Counted from the first letter of the stretch, positions 1-11,189 are shown. The stretch is DNA of 50,954 nucleotides from Glomus cerebriforme (GCA_003550305.1 QKYT01000151.1:23226-74179), one strand, 5' to 3'. Notes: generated by a model from the sequence alone, not told the origin. Numbers and translations are program-made.

Positions 1-87
1 AGTGAACCACAATATGGTAGACATCCAAAGGTTGATCAATATTTAGATGAAACTGGATTAAAACAACCAAAATATACAAATTTTTAG
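1..87 (+). CDS. 3' end of an unidentified gene
   Basis: Frame 1 is open from the first base of the window to a TAG stop at 85-87 and gives a 28-residue C-terminal tail ending in KQPKYTNF. The residue mix (charged, Pro/Tyr/Gln-rich) reads like real coding sequence. I do not recognise the family from so short a piece. The gene enters from the left edge and is convergent with the TFIIS gene on the opposite strand. Confidence 0.5.
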   Translation, partial: SEPQYGRHPKVDQYLDETGLKQPKYTNF

Positions 88-467
88 AAATTTAATACCG
101 ATTTAATTATTTATAAAATAAATAAATTAACTATTAATTAAATCTGTGTATCAATAAAAATATAAATTTTTTTTTTTTTTATTATGGTATAATTAAGTTA
201 TATTAAATGCTAGATTCAACAGTAATAAGTTTGATTCAACATAAACTTCTTATTCTTACTAGAAGCGAAGAAATTTGATTGATAACAAACCGATTAGTTA
301 CTGATCGGGCAAATATTGTTGATACATTGTATTAAGGATGTTCCAGAATTCTATATTCTTCTAATTATATATATTTTTCCAAATAAATCAAATACATCTT
401 TGCATTAACAATATAAAGATGATTTGAAATTATTTGCTAAAAATACAGCTTTTTTAAAATGTGAAGC
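88..467. other. Convergent intergenic region
   Basis: This 380-base stretch lies between the 3' ends of two convergent genes. It is AT-rich with a poly-T run near 167-180. I see no ORF, RNA gene or repeat that I can support. It presumably carries the two 3' UTRs and polyadenylation sites. Confidence 0.5.
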
Positions 468-2093
468 TTAACAAAACTATTTATGCAAACATTAAGAAAT
501 ATAAATTAAGATCATTACAGATAAAAGAAAATAAACAAAGAAGTTTTAGTATATGAAGTATATATACCTTCCATCGATTGTTACAAACGGTACATGTCAC
601 GAATGTTGTCATAGGTTCATCAGCACTTCGAGTCTTATATAAATATTTATAGTTAATTCAAATGTGATCGCAATAAAAAAAAAATTTAAATAAAATAAAT
701 AAAAGCTCACCTGCATTTGAAAATAAGTTGTCTTTCTTTGTCCACACTGAGTATATTATAATTGTTGGATTATTAAATGAAAATCTAAATCCGTTCCTCC
801 AATATAATAATAATACTGACCTTTCCGCAGCGAAACATATTTGTTTCTGCTTGTGTTGGTCCCGCACCTCTCGCCTTGAAAAGGTTTAACTGTTGAATTT
901 CACGATTTCGTGCTTTCTTTTCCTCGGATGCCATATCCTTTTATTTAGCACATAATAATTATTATGTGGAATATACATAAAAAAGATACTCTTAAAGAAA
1001 AAATTATTTACTTCTTTAGACATAATGCAAAATTTCTGAACCGTAATCTCTCCAGATATAACACCGTTTCTAAGACCCGGATTCTTTTTATCCTTGAGAT
1101 TAGAAATCATGCCACGCAATTTATCACGGTATTGCTTTTCAGGCTCTCCATCAAATTGTTCGAGAACTATTTTTTCTATTTTTATGGCACGGTCAAGAAT
1201 TATATCGGAATCTAAAAATTAAGAAAAATTAATAAATGATATTTAATAATATATATAAATCGAATAAAAAAACTCTTACCATTGTTCGAATCAAATGCTA
1301 AAGAATCATATAATAATTCTATACATTTATCACGTTTACTATCCCCTGTGCTATGTTTAACATTATCTTTTTTGAAAGAACGATCACCTGCAATATTTCT
1401 ATCGTTTTCTGTTTTTGGAGTACTTGGCGATGATGAACTACTATCATTTTCACGCTTAATCGAACCCGGTGAGCTTATTTCTCCTTGAGAATTTTCACGC
1501 TTAATCGTGGGGTTCTTATTAACAGGACGTGGCTTAGCAAAGCCTTCATCGGCAACACTATTTGGTTTTAGTGAAGGAGAAGGTTTATCGCTTTGAACTG
1601 CAGTCTTCCACTTTTTAACAATGTCTTTAGCAAGTTTTGCAATGTCTGCGTTAGGATGTGAACGTTGTTTTCCAATGAAGACTCCGATATCTGTTTTCTA
1701 TTATCCAATCAATTTGGTAAATAGTAACAAAAGATGAAATTTTTTTAATGTTACTATTTTTTTTTTTTTTTTAATCAATCAAATTCTATAAAGAAAAAAA
1801 CAATAACAAAAGATTACCTTCAGCAATTCTTTTGTTGCAACTAAGTCGTCGTTGAATTGCTTCATTATATCAAGGATTGCCTATGTTGTAAATGTAAAAT
1901 ATTTCTATTAAGCCTTATATTTATTTTTGAAATATGAAACATTTTAATTTAGGAAAAAACAAGTTTATCCTGGACGTTATGTCAAAAGTTTATTAAACTT
2001 ATTGAAAAGCAAATCTTTATTTACAAAAGTTTTTCCTTCATTGATCGCCTTGTTTAAAGATTTTTTTAATTTTAATACTTCGTCGCAATTCAT
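468..2093 (-). CDS. DST1: Transcription elongation factor TFIIS (S-II)
   Basis: Encodes TFIIS, the nuclear factor that rescues backtracked RNA polymerase II by stimulating transcript cleavage. Eight exons read on the minus strand: 2093-2025, 1880-1818, 1697-1280, 1211-1012, 937-821, 746-711, 633-568 and 476-468. All introns are GT..AG, and the exons sum to 978 nt (325 residues). Order of domains: an N-terminal LW/TFIIS-N domain (about residues 1-80), a Ser/Pro/Lys linker, the central polymerase-binding domain (about 165-275) and a C-terminal zinc ribbon. The ribbon has CGKC and CTVC zinc pairs, the invariant acidic pair in RSADEP and the family ending NNRWKFC. The start ATG is the first Met of an exon that matches the family N-terminus. 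The last exon is only 9 nt (Phe-Cys-stop). Length is close to the usual 300-350 residues. The gene is divergent from IPI1 across about 400 bp. Confidence 0.95.
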
Positions 2094-2496
2094 GGAGTCT
2101 AAATAATTTTTTGAAAGGAAAATTTTGCAAGAAATATATGACCAAAAAAGAAAGTGAGAGAAAGAATTTATGATAACTTTTAGACAAAACAATCCGATCT
2201 ATTTAGAACTTAAATATTGAATTCTTGTATTACACGTCTATAACAAATTTGTCACATGCATAACCGAGTCAATGTATGAAATCTATTTGCGGAATGAATT
2301 TCCGCAATTACATATTTTACATGTAATCCTAATCTACAACCAGATTTTGAGGTGAAATATAATCATTGGGCAATATATGCACTTGAATTTGATTATGCAG
2401 CCCAAAAACGACAGGTTGGAACCGGAATACAGATCAAAAATTACGTAAATAAATTTGAAGATAATCAACCAGCTTATTTCAAATTTTCGTTTGAAA
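2094..2496. promoter_or_regulatory. Divergent promoter region between TFIIS and IPI1
   Basis: These 403 bp separate the start codons of two divergent housekeeping genes, so they should carry both promoters. A perfect 8-bp inverted repeat (TTGCGGAA, 5-base spacer, TTCCGCAA) lies at 2287-2307. It is one of the few GC-containing motifs here and could be a dimeric factor site, which is an inference only. No clear TATA box is assigned. Confidence 0.4.
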
Positions 2497-2513
2497 ATGC
2501 CCAAGAAAAATAA
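2298..2513 (+). pseudogene. Open stretch without a start codon, overlapping the IPI1 start
   Basis: A 71-codon window runs without a stop from 2298 to TAA at 2511-2513. Its composition is protein-like (for example YNHWAIYALEF and QPAYFKF). It has no ATG and overlaps the first codons of IPI1 in another frame. It may be a decayed gene fragment inside the promoter, or chance. I do not recognise a family. Confidence 0.2.
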
Positions 2514-5500
2514 ACATAAAAAAAAGGCACAACAAGAAGACTTTAAAGTAAGACTTCTTAGTATTAGAAGTTTGTAATTTTAACGATTTAAATAACAATT
2601 ATTTAATTTGAGAAGAAGCCAAAATTGAAAGTTGGAAAAAAGAAACCACAAGCTAGCAACTTCACAGATACTTCTTTTAAGTCGCGGGGTATTACAGTTT
2701 TAAATGTCTTAATGTATTCATATTTTTTATTTAATTATTTTAATTTTTTTTTTTTTTTTTTTTTGAAATTAATAACGTAATTATATAGCGATATCTTTAC
2801 CAAATCAAAGTATTACCGAAGATAAATCGAATGAAATTACAAATTCCCGAAATTTAACTTTAAATGAACTTTTATCACAATTAAAACATTATAGTCCTGG
2901 AATGCGAAAAGGTTTTCATCCAATGTTATTTATTTATAATTAATATCAATCTCTCACTTTATTAATTAATTATTTAAATATAAAAAAAAGATGCTATCAT
3001 AGGCTTAAAAGATTTTTTTCATGTAAATCCAAATATTTTGTCACAATCTTCATCCTTAGTTGTGAATTCTCTTCTGAGATTGTTAATTGATGATGTAAGG
3101 CACTTATACTTATGGTACTTATATAATTATATCTTGTTACAATCCCATATTAATTAGAAGAAATTTTTTTCTTTTACAGAATAAATTTGTAAGAACGACA
3201 TTGTTGTCATTTTTTACAGAATTTTTTGTACCTATGGAAAAGGTAAGTTTATACTCTTTAAAATCAGCTAATAATACCTTATTATTTGACATTTATGTTC
3301 TTGGATGCGTCTTGTAGTCGGAACTGAGACCTTTCCTTCCACTCCTAATTATATATACTTGTTCGGCAATGACACATATTTATGAAGATATACGTGCTGA
3401 TTCAATCAAGTTTATGGAATTATGGCTTGACATCGCGCCCGATATCATTGTAGATGGATTCTGGCAACGGGTAAATTACTATGAATTTTAATTTATAAAT
3501 GCATCTAATAAAAAGAGATTTCTAATTTATTAGGTAATGTCTAATTATATTGGACTTCTGACGACTGATTCGAATTTGTCAAATACGATAATTATTAGTT
3601 CAGGTGATTAAAAATAAAATTTAAATTCCAAACAATTAAATTTTTTTTTTAAAGTATATTAAACTTCTATATTATTTATTTTAGCATCCAGAATCGTTAC
3701 ACCTTTGACTAATTCGCAAAATCAATTTTGGTCGAACGAAGTCAGTAATTTATAATATAAATTTTTTTTCGTGTCATTTCTTTATATTTAATTTTAATTG
3801 CATATTAGGTTAAAATTGAGATTTTATCGAGTTTTCATAAACTTTTGAAATATGGTTTGGATGATGATGATGATGATGATGATAGTGGCTCAACGTAATA
3901 TATATACACACGTTATACCGGGTTTGCGCATTCAAATATTGAACTTGAGCTAATCATATACTGTAAAATAAATTTCGGAACGAAAAATTTTTAGTAAATG
4001 GTTTCCTTCAAAATTTAAATCTGCCAGAGAATTTAAACAAGAAACTTCAATAGATTGGGAACAAGTTCATGGAAAGGTTGGTTAACTAAAATAATGCTTA
4101 AAAAGAGTATTAAAAAAGATATATTAAATGACTTATTTTAATAAAGGTCGAACTGTTACCTCCACATCCATTAAGATCATCTCTCCTACCGTATTTGTCT
4201 CAATCAAAGCCGAAATATGCCACGCAATTAAACTTGTTCAATAATTCATCAACTTTAACGGTAGAAAATAAAAATGAACGGATTAACATCAGTAAAATAT
4301 TATCGCGAAATGAAACTACTAGGAATATAGAAGACAATTTTTGGTTTTCAACTGTTCAGGGTCGTATGTCTGGGACAAAGGTTCGGGTTTTATGTTATTG
4401 TTTATTATATATATGTGAATGTGTGTATATTGATTGAAATATTTTAATCTAAAATATACTTTGAATTAGGATCTTTTAAACGTCATACACCCAATTCTCC
4501 TGGCAATTTGGTTGGATACCGCACCATCAATTCTTGGTGCTGTTTCAACTTCGAGGCAAAATTCTCCCTCGTTAAAAATAATCCATCTTGTGTTGAAAAT
4601 AATGGTGGTACTCTGGAGGTCCATGATAAGTTACGCGCTGACAAATCGGGTTTGTGATATTATGTAAATGCCTTATAAGTCCCACGTATATTATATTCAT
4701 AATCCCATTTAAAATAGGATTTTACGAACAAACAATGGATCGAGTCACAATTAAAACAATTAATTAAACATTTTGTAATTTACTTTCCCTTCGGTGCTGA
4801 ATCCACCAATATGCGTGATGAAAAGGTTCATTGGATATATTTCTTAGATATATTTAACTGATAAATTGAAATCAAAGTACTCATAATAAATATTATTATT
4901 TAGGCGGAATCCACTTTGCAAGAGATGAATTTAATATTCTGCGAATTAACATCATTCTTTTTGATGACAATGAAAATATCCACGTTAAACAATAAAGAAA
5001 TTGATTCAAACGATATTAAAAAATCCTCTCATAAAAAAAGGAAAAGAGTTGATGATTTAGATTCTTCTGAATCTCAACCGTTTTGGATAGAACGAGTTGT
5101 AGAATATACATTACACATTTTAGGTTTTGAGGTAATTAAATTAATCTTCATCCTTATAATTTAATCAAATATTTGACTATCTTTAATTTAGCTAACTCAC
5201 TCAGAAAAAACGCCAATGACATCATCAACTATCAAGACTGAACACTTGAAAGCTTTATTACCAACAATATGGAGTTTACTTTATTGTTTGGAAGATAAAC
5301 AAGAATCTATTCTCAAAGTAACTTTTTTAATAAGCTTCTAAATAATCAAAGTTTTTTTCTAAAATTTCTTATTTTTTTGTAGGCAATTATAGATTACTCA
5401 AAAAGATGTCGCTCTCAATCATCAAAAAGAATATGCATCGAGTTCATTTCAAAATTGTTGACGGTATTTGTTTTTATTTTTATTTTTCAGATAAAAATAT

Positions 5501-6236
5501 ATTTATAACTTTATTTTGACTTAATCTTTTTTTCAGATACAAGAAATTTCGCATTCTAGAAATTCTTTTCGTATATTTAATGACACTTCATTCGCTGAAG
5601 AAATTCAAACTTGGGCATTGAGTTTACCTAAATTATTATGCGAGTTAAAAACAAATAATACTGAAAGTATTGAAACTAGTCAGGTAAATATACAAAATTC
5701 TATTGTAATATTAATGTAGTTATTGACCAGTGTTTTCATAATCTAGAAAATCCTTTACGTTTTATGCGATTTTGCAAAAAGAAGTGGTAAAGGAATTTTT
5801 AACGATGAGGTACATCCACAATTATGTTATTTCGTATTTTCACTATTACAGTAGCTCGCATTGTTTCGTATCGACAGCGAAAATTTTACTAACGATGATT
5901 TTTTTTCTCACGCCAATATAGATTATGATACAAATTCAAATAGCATTAATCCCTTTCCTTTACGTAGACTTACCCAATAAAGGTATATATTAAATACTAT
6001 GATTTCAAAACTGATTATCTTACAATGGAATCTTGATAATATTTTCTATTTTAGGACCTCTTTTCGGACCTTTCATTTCCTTACCACAAAATCTTCAACG
6101 AAAAACCGTAGAGTTTCTTTTCTATTGTCCAAAAATTATTGATAAAATGAAATATACTTTGGAAAATGTTCTAAATAGAGAAGAAACCAAATCCATCAGA
6201 AATTATGCAATTTCTTTGTTAAATAAGAAAATTTAA
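2497..6236 (+). CDS. IPI1: Ipi1/TEX10-like pre-rRNA processing protein
   Basis: Homologue of yeast Ipi1 and animal TEX10, a subunit of the Rix1 complex that acts in the nucleolus and nucleoplasm on 60S pre-ribosome maturation and ITS2 removal. Twenty exons, all GT..AG: 2497-2547, 2613-2688, 2789-2911, 2991-3094, 3180-3242, 3318-3470, 3534-3603, 3685-3740, 3809-3894, 3995-4076, 4147-4380, 4470-4649, 4718-4825, 4904-5131, 5192-5317, 5383-5463, 5537-5683, 5747-5809, 5922-5982 and 6055-6236. They sum to 2274 nt (757 residues). Family marks are the Lys-rich start MPKKNKHKKKAQQ, KLKVGKKKPQ, DTSFKSR, and the N-terminal helical repeat block (SPGMRKDAIIGLKDFF, then LLIYTCSAMTHIYEDIR). The C-terminus has GPLFGPFISLPQ. 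The length suits the long TEX10-type form rather than the short yeast Ipi1. A GAT run encodes Asp8 in exon 9. Confidence 0.92.
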
Positions 6237-6617
6237 TTTCATTACCAAATTAGAATAAATAACCAATAGATTAATAAATTATAATTTTCAATTAAACAAA
6301 ATTTACTTAACGATTAATATGTATTTGCAAACAAGAAAAAAAAAATTATTATACATGTTCCTATCTTGTTTCTAAAAAGTTCAACATGAGCATTTGTAAA
6401 TATTATACATTAAGCTTATTAAGCTCCATGTGATGATAGAAATTGCTATTGGATTGATTACATAAGGAAACAAGGATAAGAAAAAAAAAATGTTTAATGC
6501 CTTAAAGTCCAAACAAGTGTTAATTATTATACACTATATCTTTTTTGCTAATTTAGTAGCCAATTATAAAATAACATCTTTCAAGCTATATACTGCCCAA
6601 TCAATAATCATAATGAG
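6237..6617. other. Convergent intergenic region
   Basis: The 3' ends of IPI1 (+) and GET1 (-) face each other here. The sequence is AT-rich with A and T homopolymers. I see no gene, RNA or repeat in it. Confidence 0.5.
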
Positions 6618-6977
6618 CTAAGTATTCACTTTTCCTACTTTGTCAATCTTTTCTAATGGTTTCTCTTTCTTCTCCTTTTCAGTTATGCTTGCATCATTAT
6701 TTTCTTCTTTTGATGCTGAAGCAGATGTTCCATTTGTTGAAGGAGGTACCGATGATTTGGCTTTTTCAGTAATAATATTACAAAATGTTTTCACATTAGC
6801 GTTCACCCATTGCACCACGATAGGCGTAAATATTCGAATTTGTGTTTTGCACCATTGAATCAACAAATGACCATGTTGTTTCACGGATTCAGGCGCATAT
6901 TTATGATACAGTGGAACTACAAATAGTATTTCAAGCATATAATTAAAACATTATTTCTTCACTTCCAAAAATCCAAT

Positions 6978-7019
<42 letters not shown>

Positions 7020-7881
7020 TTTTTTTTTTTTTTTTATTACTTTCTTAGCGAAATTTCGACAAAAAAGAAAATAGAAAGGCACACTTACCGAGCCTATAAT
7101 TATAATTAATTTAAATGAGAAGAAATATAACAATGAATAGTAAACAAAATTAAATAATAGGGACGCGTTTAAACTTAACCTGATGGTGCAAATGGCATAG
7201 AGAAAATCCAAGATATTGGACTAAACCAATCCTGTGGAAGATAAAAAACCGGCGAGGATCGATACCATATTACCATAAAAATTTGTATACCATTGGCAAA
7301 CACCCATAGAAATGTGGTAAATTTGATTTCAAAAGATGTTTTTAAATAACCTAATGATGTTGCTGTATAATTTATTAAAACCATTTTTCAGTATAATAAT
7401 ATAATGAATAATGAATTAAATTAAATTTATTATGAAATATTATATTACTGATTTTTTCTAATTCACTCATTTTGCTATCCAATTTCCGTCTCAATTTGGC
7501 CCATTTAGCAAATTGATCCTATAATATATAAAAATCGCGTATTATCATATCAAAAAGGTCATCAATATGAGAACAACTTCTTTGAACAATATAGATCCTT
7601 ATTTCAAATTTGTATCCAATACCTGAGAACTTGTTCTTGCTAAGTCATGTTTAACAGTCAATATATCTCTCTTAATTTTTCTCTGCTTCTGTATTCTCTC
7701 CCTTTCAAAAGCATTTAGGTAAACGCCATATGCCTAGTATAATAGAAGTGTGTCATTATTTTAAAGTTGTTCAATAACATGAGAGACTAGAACATACCAA
7801 ACTCGCGATCTGTGAATATCCAAACCAAAGAATAAATTCCGTTATAAGAACAACTAATGTGATAGCAAAGGCTAGGGACAT
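6618..7881 (-). CDS. GET1: Get1/WRB-type tail-anchored protein insertion receptor
   Basis: Get1 (WRB/CHD5 family) forms with Get2 the ER-membrane receptor that takes tail-anchored proteins from Get3. Exons on the minus strand: 7881-7798, 7733-7623, 7518-7449, 7362-7180, 7093 to about 7016, and 6916-6618, giving roughly 274 residues. The start MSLAFAITLVVLITEFI is the first membrane segment. It is followed by the cytosolic coiled coil (ERERIQKQRKIKRDILTVK, then DQFAKWAKLRRKLD), a second membrane segment (WVFANGIQIFMVIWY) and SPVFYLPQDW. The third segment starts GSVSVPFYF. The 3' end of exon 5 is uncertain because it runs into long A homopolymers. The obvious donor after FAKK breaks the frame, whereas a donor in the poly-A tract at 7015 restores it. 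The acidic/Lys-rich tail is longer than in most family members. Confidence 0.88.
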
Positions 7882-8716
7882 TTTACTATGAGTAGCATGG
7901 AAAATTTGGTGATATAATAATTATATAATTAATAATAAAAAGTTTTGTTGATGACGCGAGAGATTCCTTTAAGAAAAAATTTTTTTTCCAGGACAATAAA
8001 AATTCGGATAATTTACCCTGATTTGGTTAATTCGGTGAACAACTAAATTAAGGTTATGTACGACCATAATAATAAAAAAAAATTTAAAGGATTTTTTGAA
8101 TCAAGCCGTTTCTGACTGGTCACATGATCTTTTGTTACATAAAACTAAAATTTTCACAAATTTGGGGCTCGTATGATAAATCACACAACTATCATTAAAC
8201 CAATAAAACATCAGGAAAGAATGAACGTGTGATATATTATTTTATTCTTAATTTCAGCCGTTGAAAGAGATCAAGAAAATATTTTACATAAACATGAACT
8301 TTTACTGTAATACTGTTGATCTCGAATTTCTCCTTTTCCAAAAAATAATCAAAATTGAGAGCCTAAACAAACCTTTCTAGTTAATGCACCGCAAACAAAG
8401 GTATATATTATAGCAGACTATGCAATATGAGTACCAAAATATCAGATGAAGTTCTATTAATTAACTAACCTTTTGAAAGAAGAGATAAAAATAAATGGGT
8501 TTTATTATTACTACAAATTATACATTTAATATTGACCATTTATTCTAATTCAAAAAATTGATATATTCAATATCAATAAACTCAAATCTTAACTAAATAC
8601 ACATTATTTTCTTGGAGAGAAAGTATTACGTAGTTCTTTTATTCGAACATCGGCCTTATATATATAAAAAAAAAAGAGGTTAAATGTTAGCAATGAAAGA
8701 TCACAATTAAACCAAG
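7882..8716. other. Intergenic region between GET1 and the C3HC gene
   Basis: This 835-bp stretch lies upstream of GET1 and downstream of the C3HC zinc-finger gene, both on the minus strand. It should carry the GET1 promoter and the 3' UTR of the neighbour. It is AT-rich with no sustained ORF and no repeat that I can identify. Confidence 0.45.
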
Positions 8717-10192
8717 TTAGTAGTATTTAATCTGTACCAATTGTTCATCGGATTTTTTCTTTGGGTCAAAAGGAATGCTACATCTAACAATTCCTTCTAA
8801 TGTGATATGCCAACCGGGTCTTTTTTTAGTTAACTCTTCTGCAGTTTTATTAATTGTTGATTTCCCATCGCCAGTGATCCAAGCACAATACCATCGATGT
8901 TCTAATTCAGTATCAAACGTAAGATCAAGCGATGCCAATATGTCATCATCAATATGGTTATTACTAGTATCTTCTGCATTCTGTTCATTATTATTATTTT
9001 CTTTATCTCCTTTGTCCTGTTGTTGTTGAATCTCTTTTTGTTTTGCTATATTCCGATAAGTTAATAATGCGCATTGGCGAAAACAAAATGGACACTTTAA
9101 CATATCCAAGCCGTCAATTAATTCGTACTCCCATCCAAATAAAGATAAACAACCTGCAGATGCTAAAATGTCTCGCTCAACTGTCTTTGACTCTTGAGGC
9201 ATCACGGAAATTATAGTTTCTATAAATTCCTCGGTCTGATTAAAAAAGATAGATTTTTTAACTATGATTCAAAATGAAAAAACATTTATACGATAAAAGT
9301 TAACTTACTATTTCAGTCTTTATAACTGGCAATTTGTTACCTAGTTGTATTAAAGACAATGAACGTATTTGAAATTCTTTCAGAATAACTGGATTCGGGG
9401 AAAGTGATACTTTGTATATATAGTCTAGATTGTTAAATATACAATAAATTAATAACCACAGTTATATTGAAAAGAGATTTTAAATAAAGATTTGATTTTC
9501 CAAACCATCACAATGACGTTCACGCCATGGGCATGTAGCTGAGTGTGAACTAGTTAATCCTTCGTGATATTGTTCTATCAAACTTTTCTCTAAAGATATT
9601 GTTATTTAATTAATTATAAACGAATTAAAAAAAAAAAAAAAAATGGAAAGAATAAATAAAAAAGATCCATGTTTGTCATACCTATTTCAATATTAGGACT
9701 AATTTTCACTAATATACGTTCTCCACAATATTCACACTTGAGCCAATCTTCATCAATATTAACCCAGCCGTATCGTGAGCACTCTACTGGACTTAACAGA
9801 TCCGGTTTAGCAAACCAAGTTGAGTCGTATAAGATTATTAAGGATTTGATCATAAAATTTTTAAATTATTGTAATAAAAAGTGATTTAAAAGGATATCGA
9901 AAAAGTTGCAAGCCGACGCATAAAATCGTTTTTATCTATTGGATTATATAATATTTTTGTCTTATCTGATGGAGTAATTTCCTCATTTGGGGCAAGTTTA
10001 ATCTGTTTTAATCTAAAAAAAAGGATCAGAAGCCCGAAAAGAATAAGCAAATTATAAGAAACAAATTAATTGGGAATACCTTGGCTCAGATGTTTCTTCA
10101 GACTGACTCTTGTTTTTCGAATTACCAAAAGCGCTTTCGATCAAAGCAGAGAACGCTCTTTTGGTGGACTTTATTAACTCTTTATCTGCCAT
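8717..10192 (-). CDS. RSM1: C3HC zinc-finger protein, Rsm1/ZC3HC1 (NIPA) family
   Basis: Family members (S. pombe Rsm1, yeast Pml39, animal ZC3HC1/NIPA) are nuclear-envelope or pore-associated proteins linked to mRNA export and basket assembly. Exons on the minus strand: 10192-10080, 10012-9898, 9826-9682, 9589-9506, 9424-9309 and 9235-8717. They total 1092 nt (363 residues). The first zinc finger follows the signature STWFAKPDLLSPVECSRYGW, with zinc ligands in KCEYC and in HSATC. A second, Rsm1-type finger has GWEYELIDGLD, then CPFC and H-x3-C in EHRWYCAW. A Gln/Asn/Glu-rich linker sits inside it. The intron at 9827-9897 cannot be read as GT..AG. It is a U12-type AT-AC intron, described separately. 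The start is the first ATG in frame. Confidence 0.9.
9827..9897 (-). other. U12-type AT-AC intron in the C3HC gene
   Basis: On the minus strand this 71-nt intron begins ATATCCTTTT, an exact match to the minor-spliceosome 5' splice site consensus. It contains TCCTTAAT (9844-9837), close to the U12 branch-site consensus TCCTTAAC, about 11 nt from the 3' end, and it ends in AC. Removing it joins ...RRLATFS to DSTWFAKPD in frame, as the protein family requires. There is no GT near the 5' boundary and no AG near the 3' boundary, so a major-class intron is not possible here. Confidence 0.88.
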
Positions 10193-10463
10193 AATATCTA
10201 TTTGCTGTGTTAAAACAAATGTATAATAAAATACTGTAATTAAATCGAAAACGAATGCAATGTAATTTATATACTGTACGTGATAATAAGTCATGTGATC
10301 AATATTTTTATCAGCGTGTTTCGCGTTTTTTCGAAATTTTATTAGTCTACACGTTTGTGTTCCTAATTCATGTTTCGAAGGTTGCTTGATGTATATACTT
10401 TTTAGTCTTTTAATCTCCCTTTTCAAAAAAAAAAAAAAAAAAAAAAAAGCTAACGAATAAAAA

Positions 10464-10521
10464 NNNNNNNNNNNNNNNNNNNNNNNNNNNNNNNNNNNNN
10501 NNNNNNNNNNNNNNNNNNNNN
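10464..10521. other. Assembly gap
   Basis: A run of 58 N, preceded by a long poly-A tract (about 10425-10448). It is a scaffold gap of unknown true size. Confidence 0.95.
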
Positions 10522-10570
10522 ACTTACAATTTACAATAAAAAAATTTCCAGTAAAGGTTGTGTATGCATT

Positions 10571-10698
10571 AATGATAGATAGCTATTTCTAGTTATATCT
10601 TTTTTTCTTTTTATATGTATTTTATTTTAATTTACGTTAATAAAATTGATATACAACCTGATTGTAAAAAAAAAAAAAAAAATGATAGATAGCTATTT
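10571..10698 (+). mobile_element. Retroposed mRNA 3' end with 18-bp target duplication
   Basis: Two perfect 18-bp direct repeats (AATGATAGATAGCTATTT at 10571-10588 and 10681-10698) flank a 92-bp insert. The insert carries AATAAA at 10639-10644 and ends in about 15 A (10666-10680), 21 bases after the signal. This is the structure left by LINE-driven target-primed reverse transcription of a polyadenylated transcript: 5'-truncated insert, poly-A tail and long target-site duplication. The source transcript is not recognised. The insert could also be the 3' end of a LINE or SINE itself. Confidence 0.72.
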
Positions 10699-10866
10699 GA
10701 AATTGACAAACCAAGATCTTTAAAGCTAGTCATTAATGCCAACAAATTTTTACATTTATACCACGGTTTTCTAATTAACGCTGTGAATTTTTTTACTGAT
10801 ATTTTTCACGGTGAAATGAATCGAGCTTATTTTAGCTTATAATTAGAAATTCCGTGACATAAATCA

Positions 10867-10944
10867 GTTATTCCACGGATCAGCCTCAATATCATTATTA
10901 TCACGGCTACGCCGTGATAAGTTTACGGATGACCGTGAAATAAC
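10867..10944. repeat. Small palindromic MITE-like element
   Basis: An imperfect inverted repeat flanks this segment: GTTATTCCACGGATCAG at 10867-10883, with the reverse complement of GTTATTTCACGGTCATC at 10928-10944. Inside lies a perfect palindrome, TTATCACGGC-TAC-GCCGTGATAA (10898-10920). CACGG/CCGTG motifs recur from about 10762. No target duplication was found, so the limits and class are uncertain. Confidence 0.4.
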
Positions 10945-11189
10945 TATTACATATAATATTCTTAATCTGAACAACTTTAATTTATCTTCGAAAACATTTG
11001 AAACACCAAAGATTAACTACATGAGTTTATTATTAATACGATAGAGCAAACATTTTACTGCAGAATGAAAAGCTAGTCACAGAGAAAAAAAAAATTTTTG
11101 TATTAATTATAATAAAAAAAAATGTACACATTCATTAAATACAATGAAGCTACTCAATAAACAAATGAAAATCATTTTTATTTCATTGA

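Noticed and set aside
3868..3888. GAT trinucleotide repeat as a microsatellite element
   Set aside because: It lies in IPI1 exon 9 and encodes an Asp run, so it is part of the gene.
5855..5895. Open frame LALFRIDSENF after an AG inside the IPI1 region, as an extra exon
   Set aside because: The frame ends in a stop before a usable donor. Joining 5809 directly to 5922 through a canonical GT..AG intron keeps phase and gives the conserved IALIPFLYVDLPNKG block.
6951..7211. Minus-strand ORF with a long lysine run
   Set aside because: It is not a separate gene. It is the third membrane segment of GET1 read on through a poly-A tract.
8775..9029. Plus-strand ORF inside the C3HC gene
   Set aside because: It is antisense to a conserved zinc-finger exon and has the usual shadow composition.
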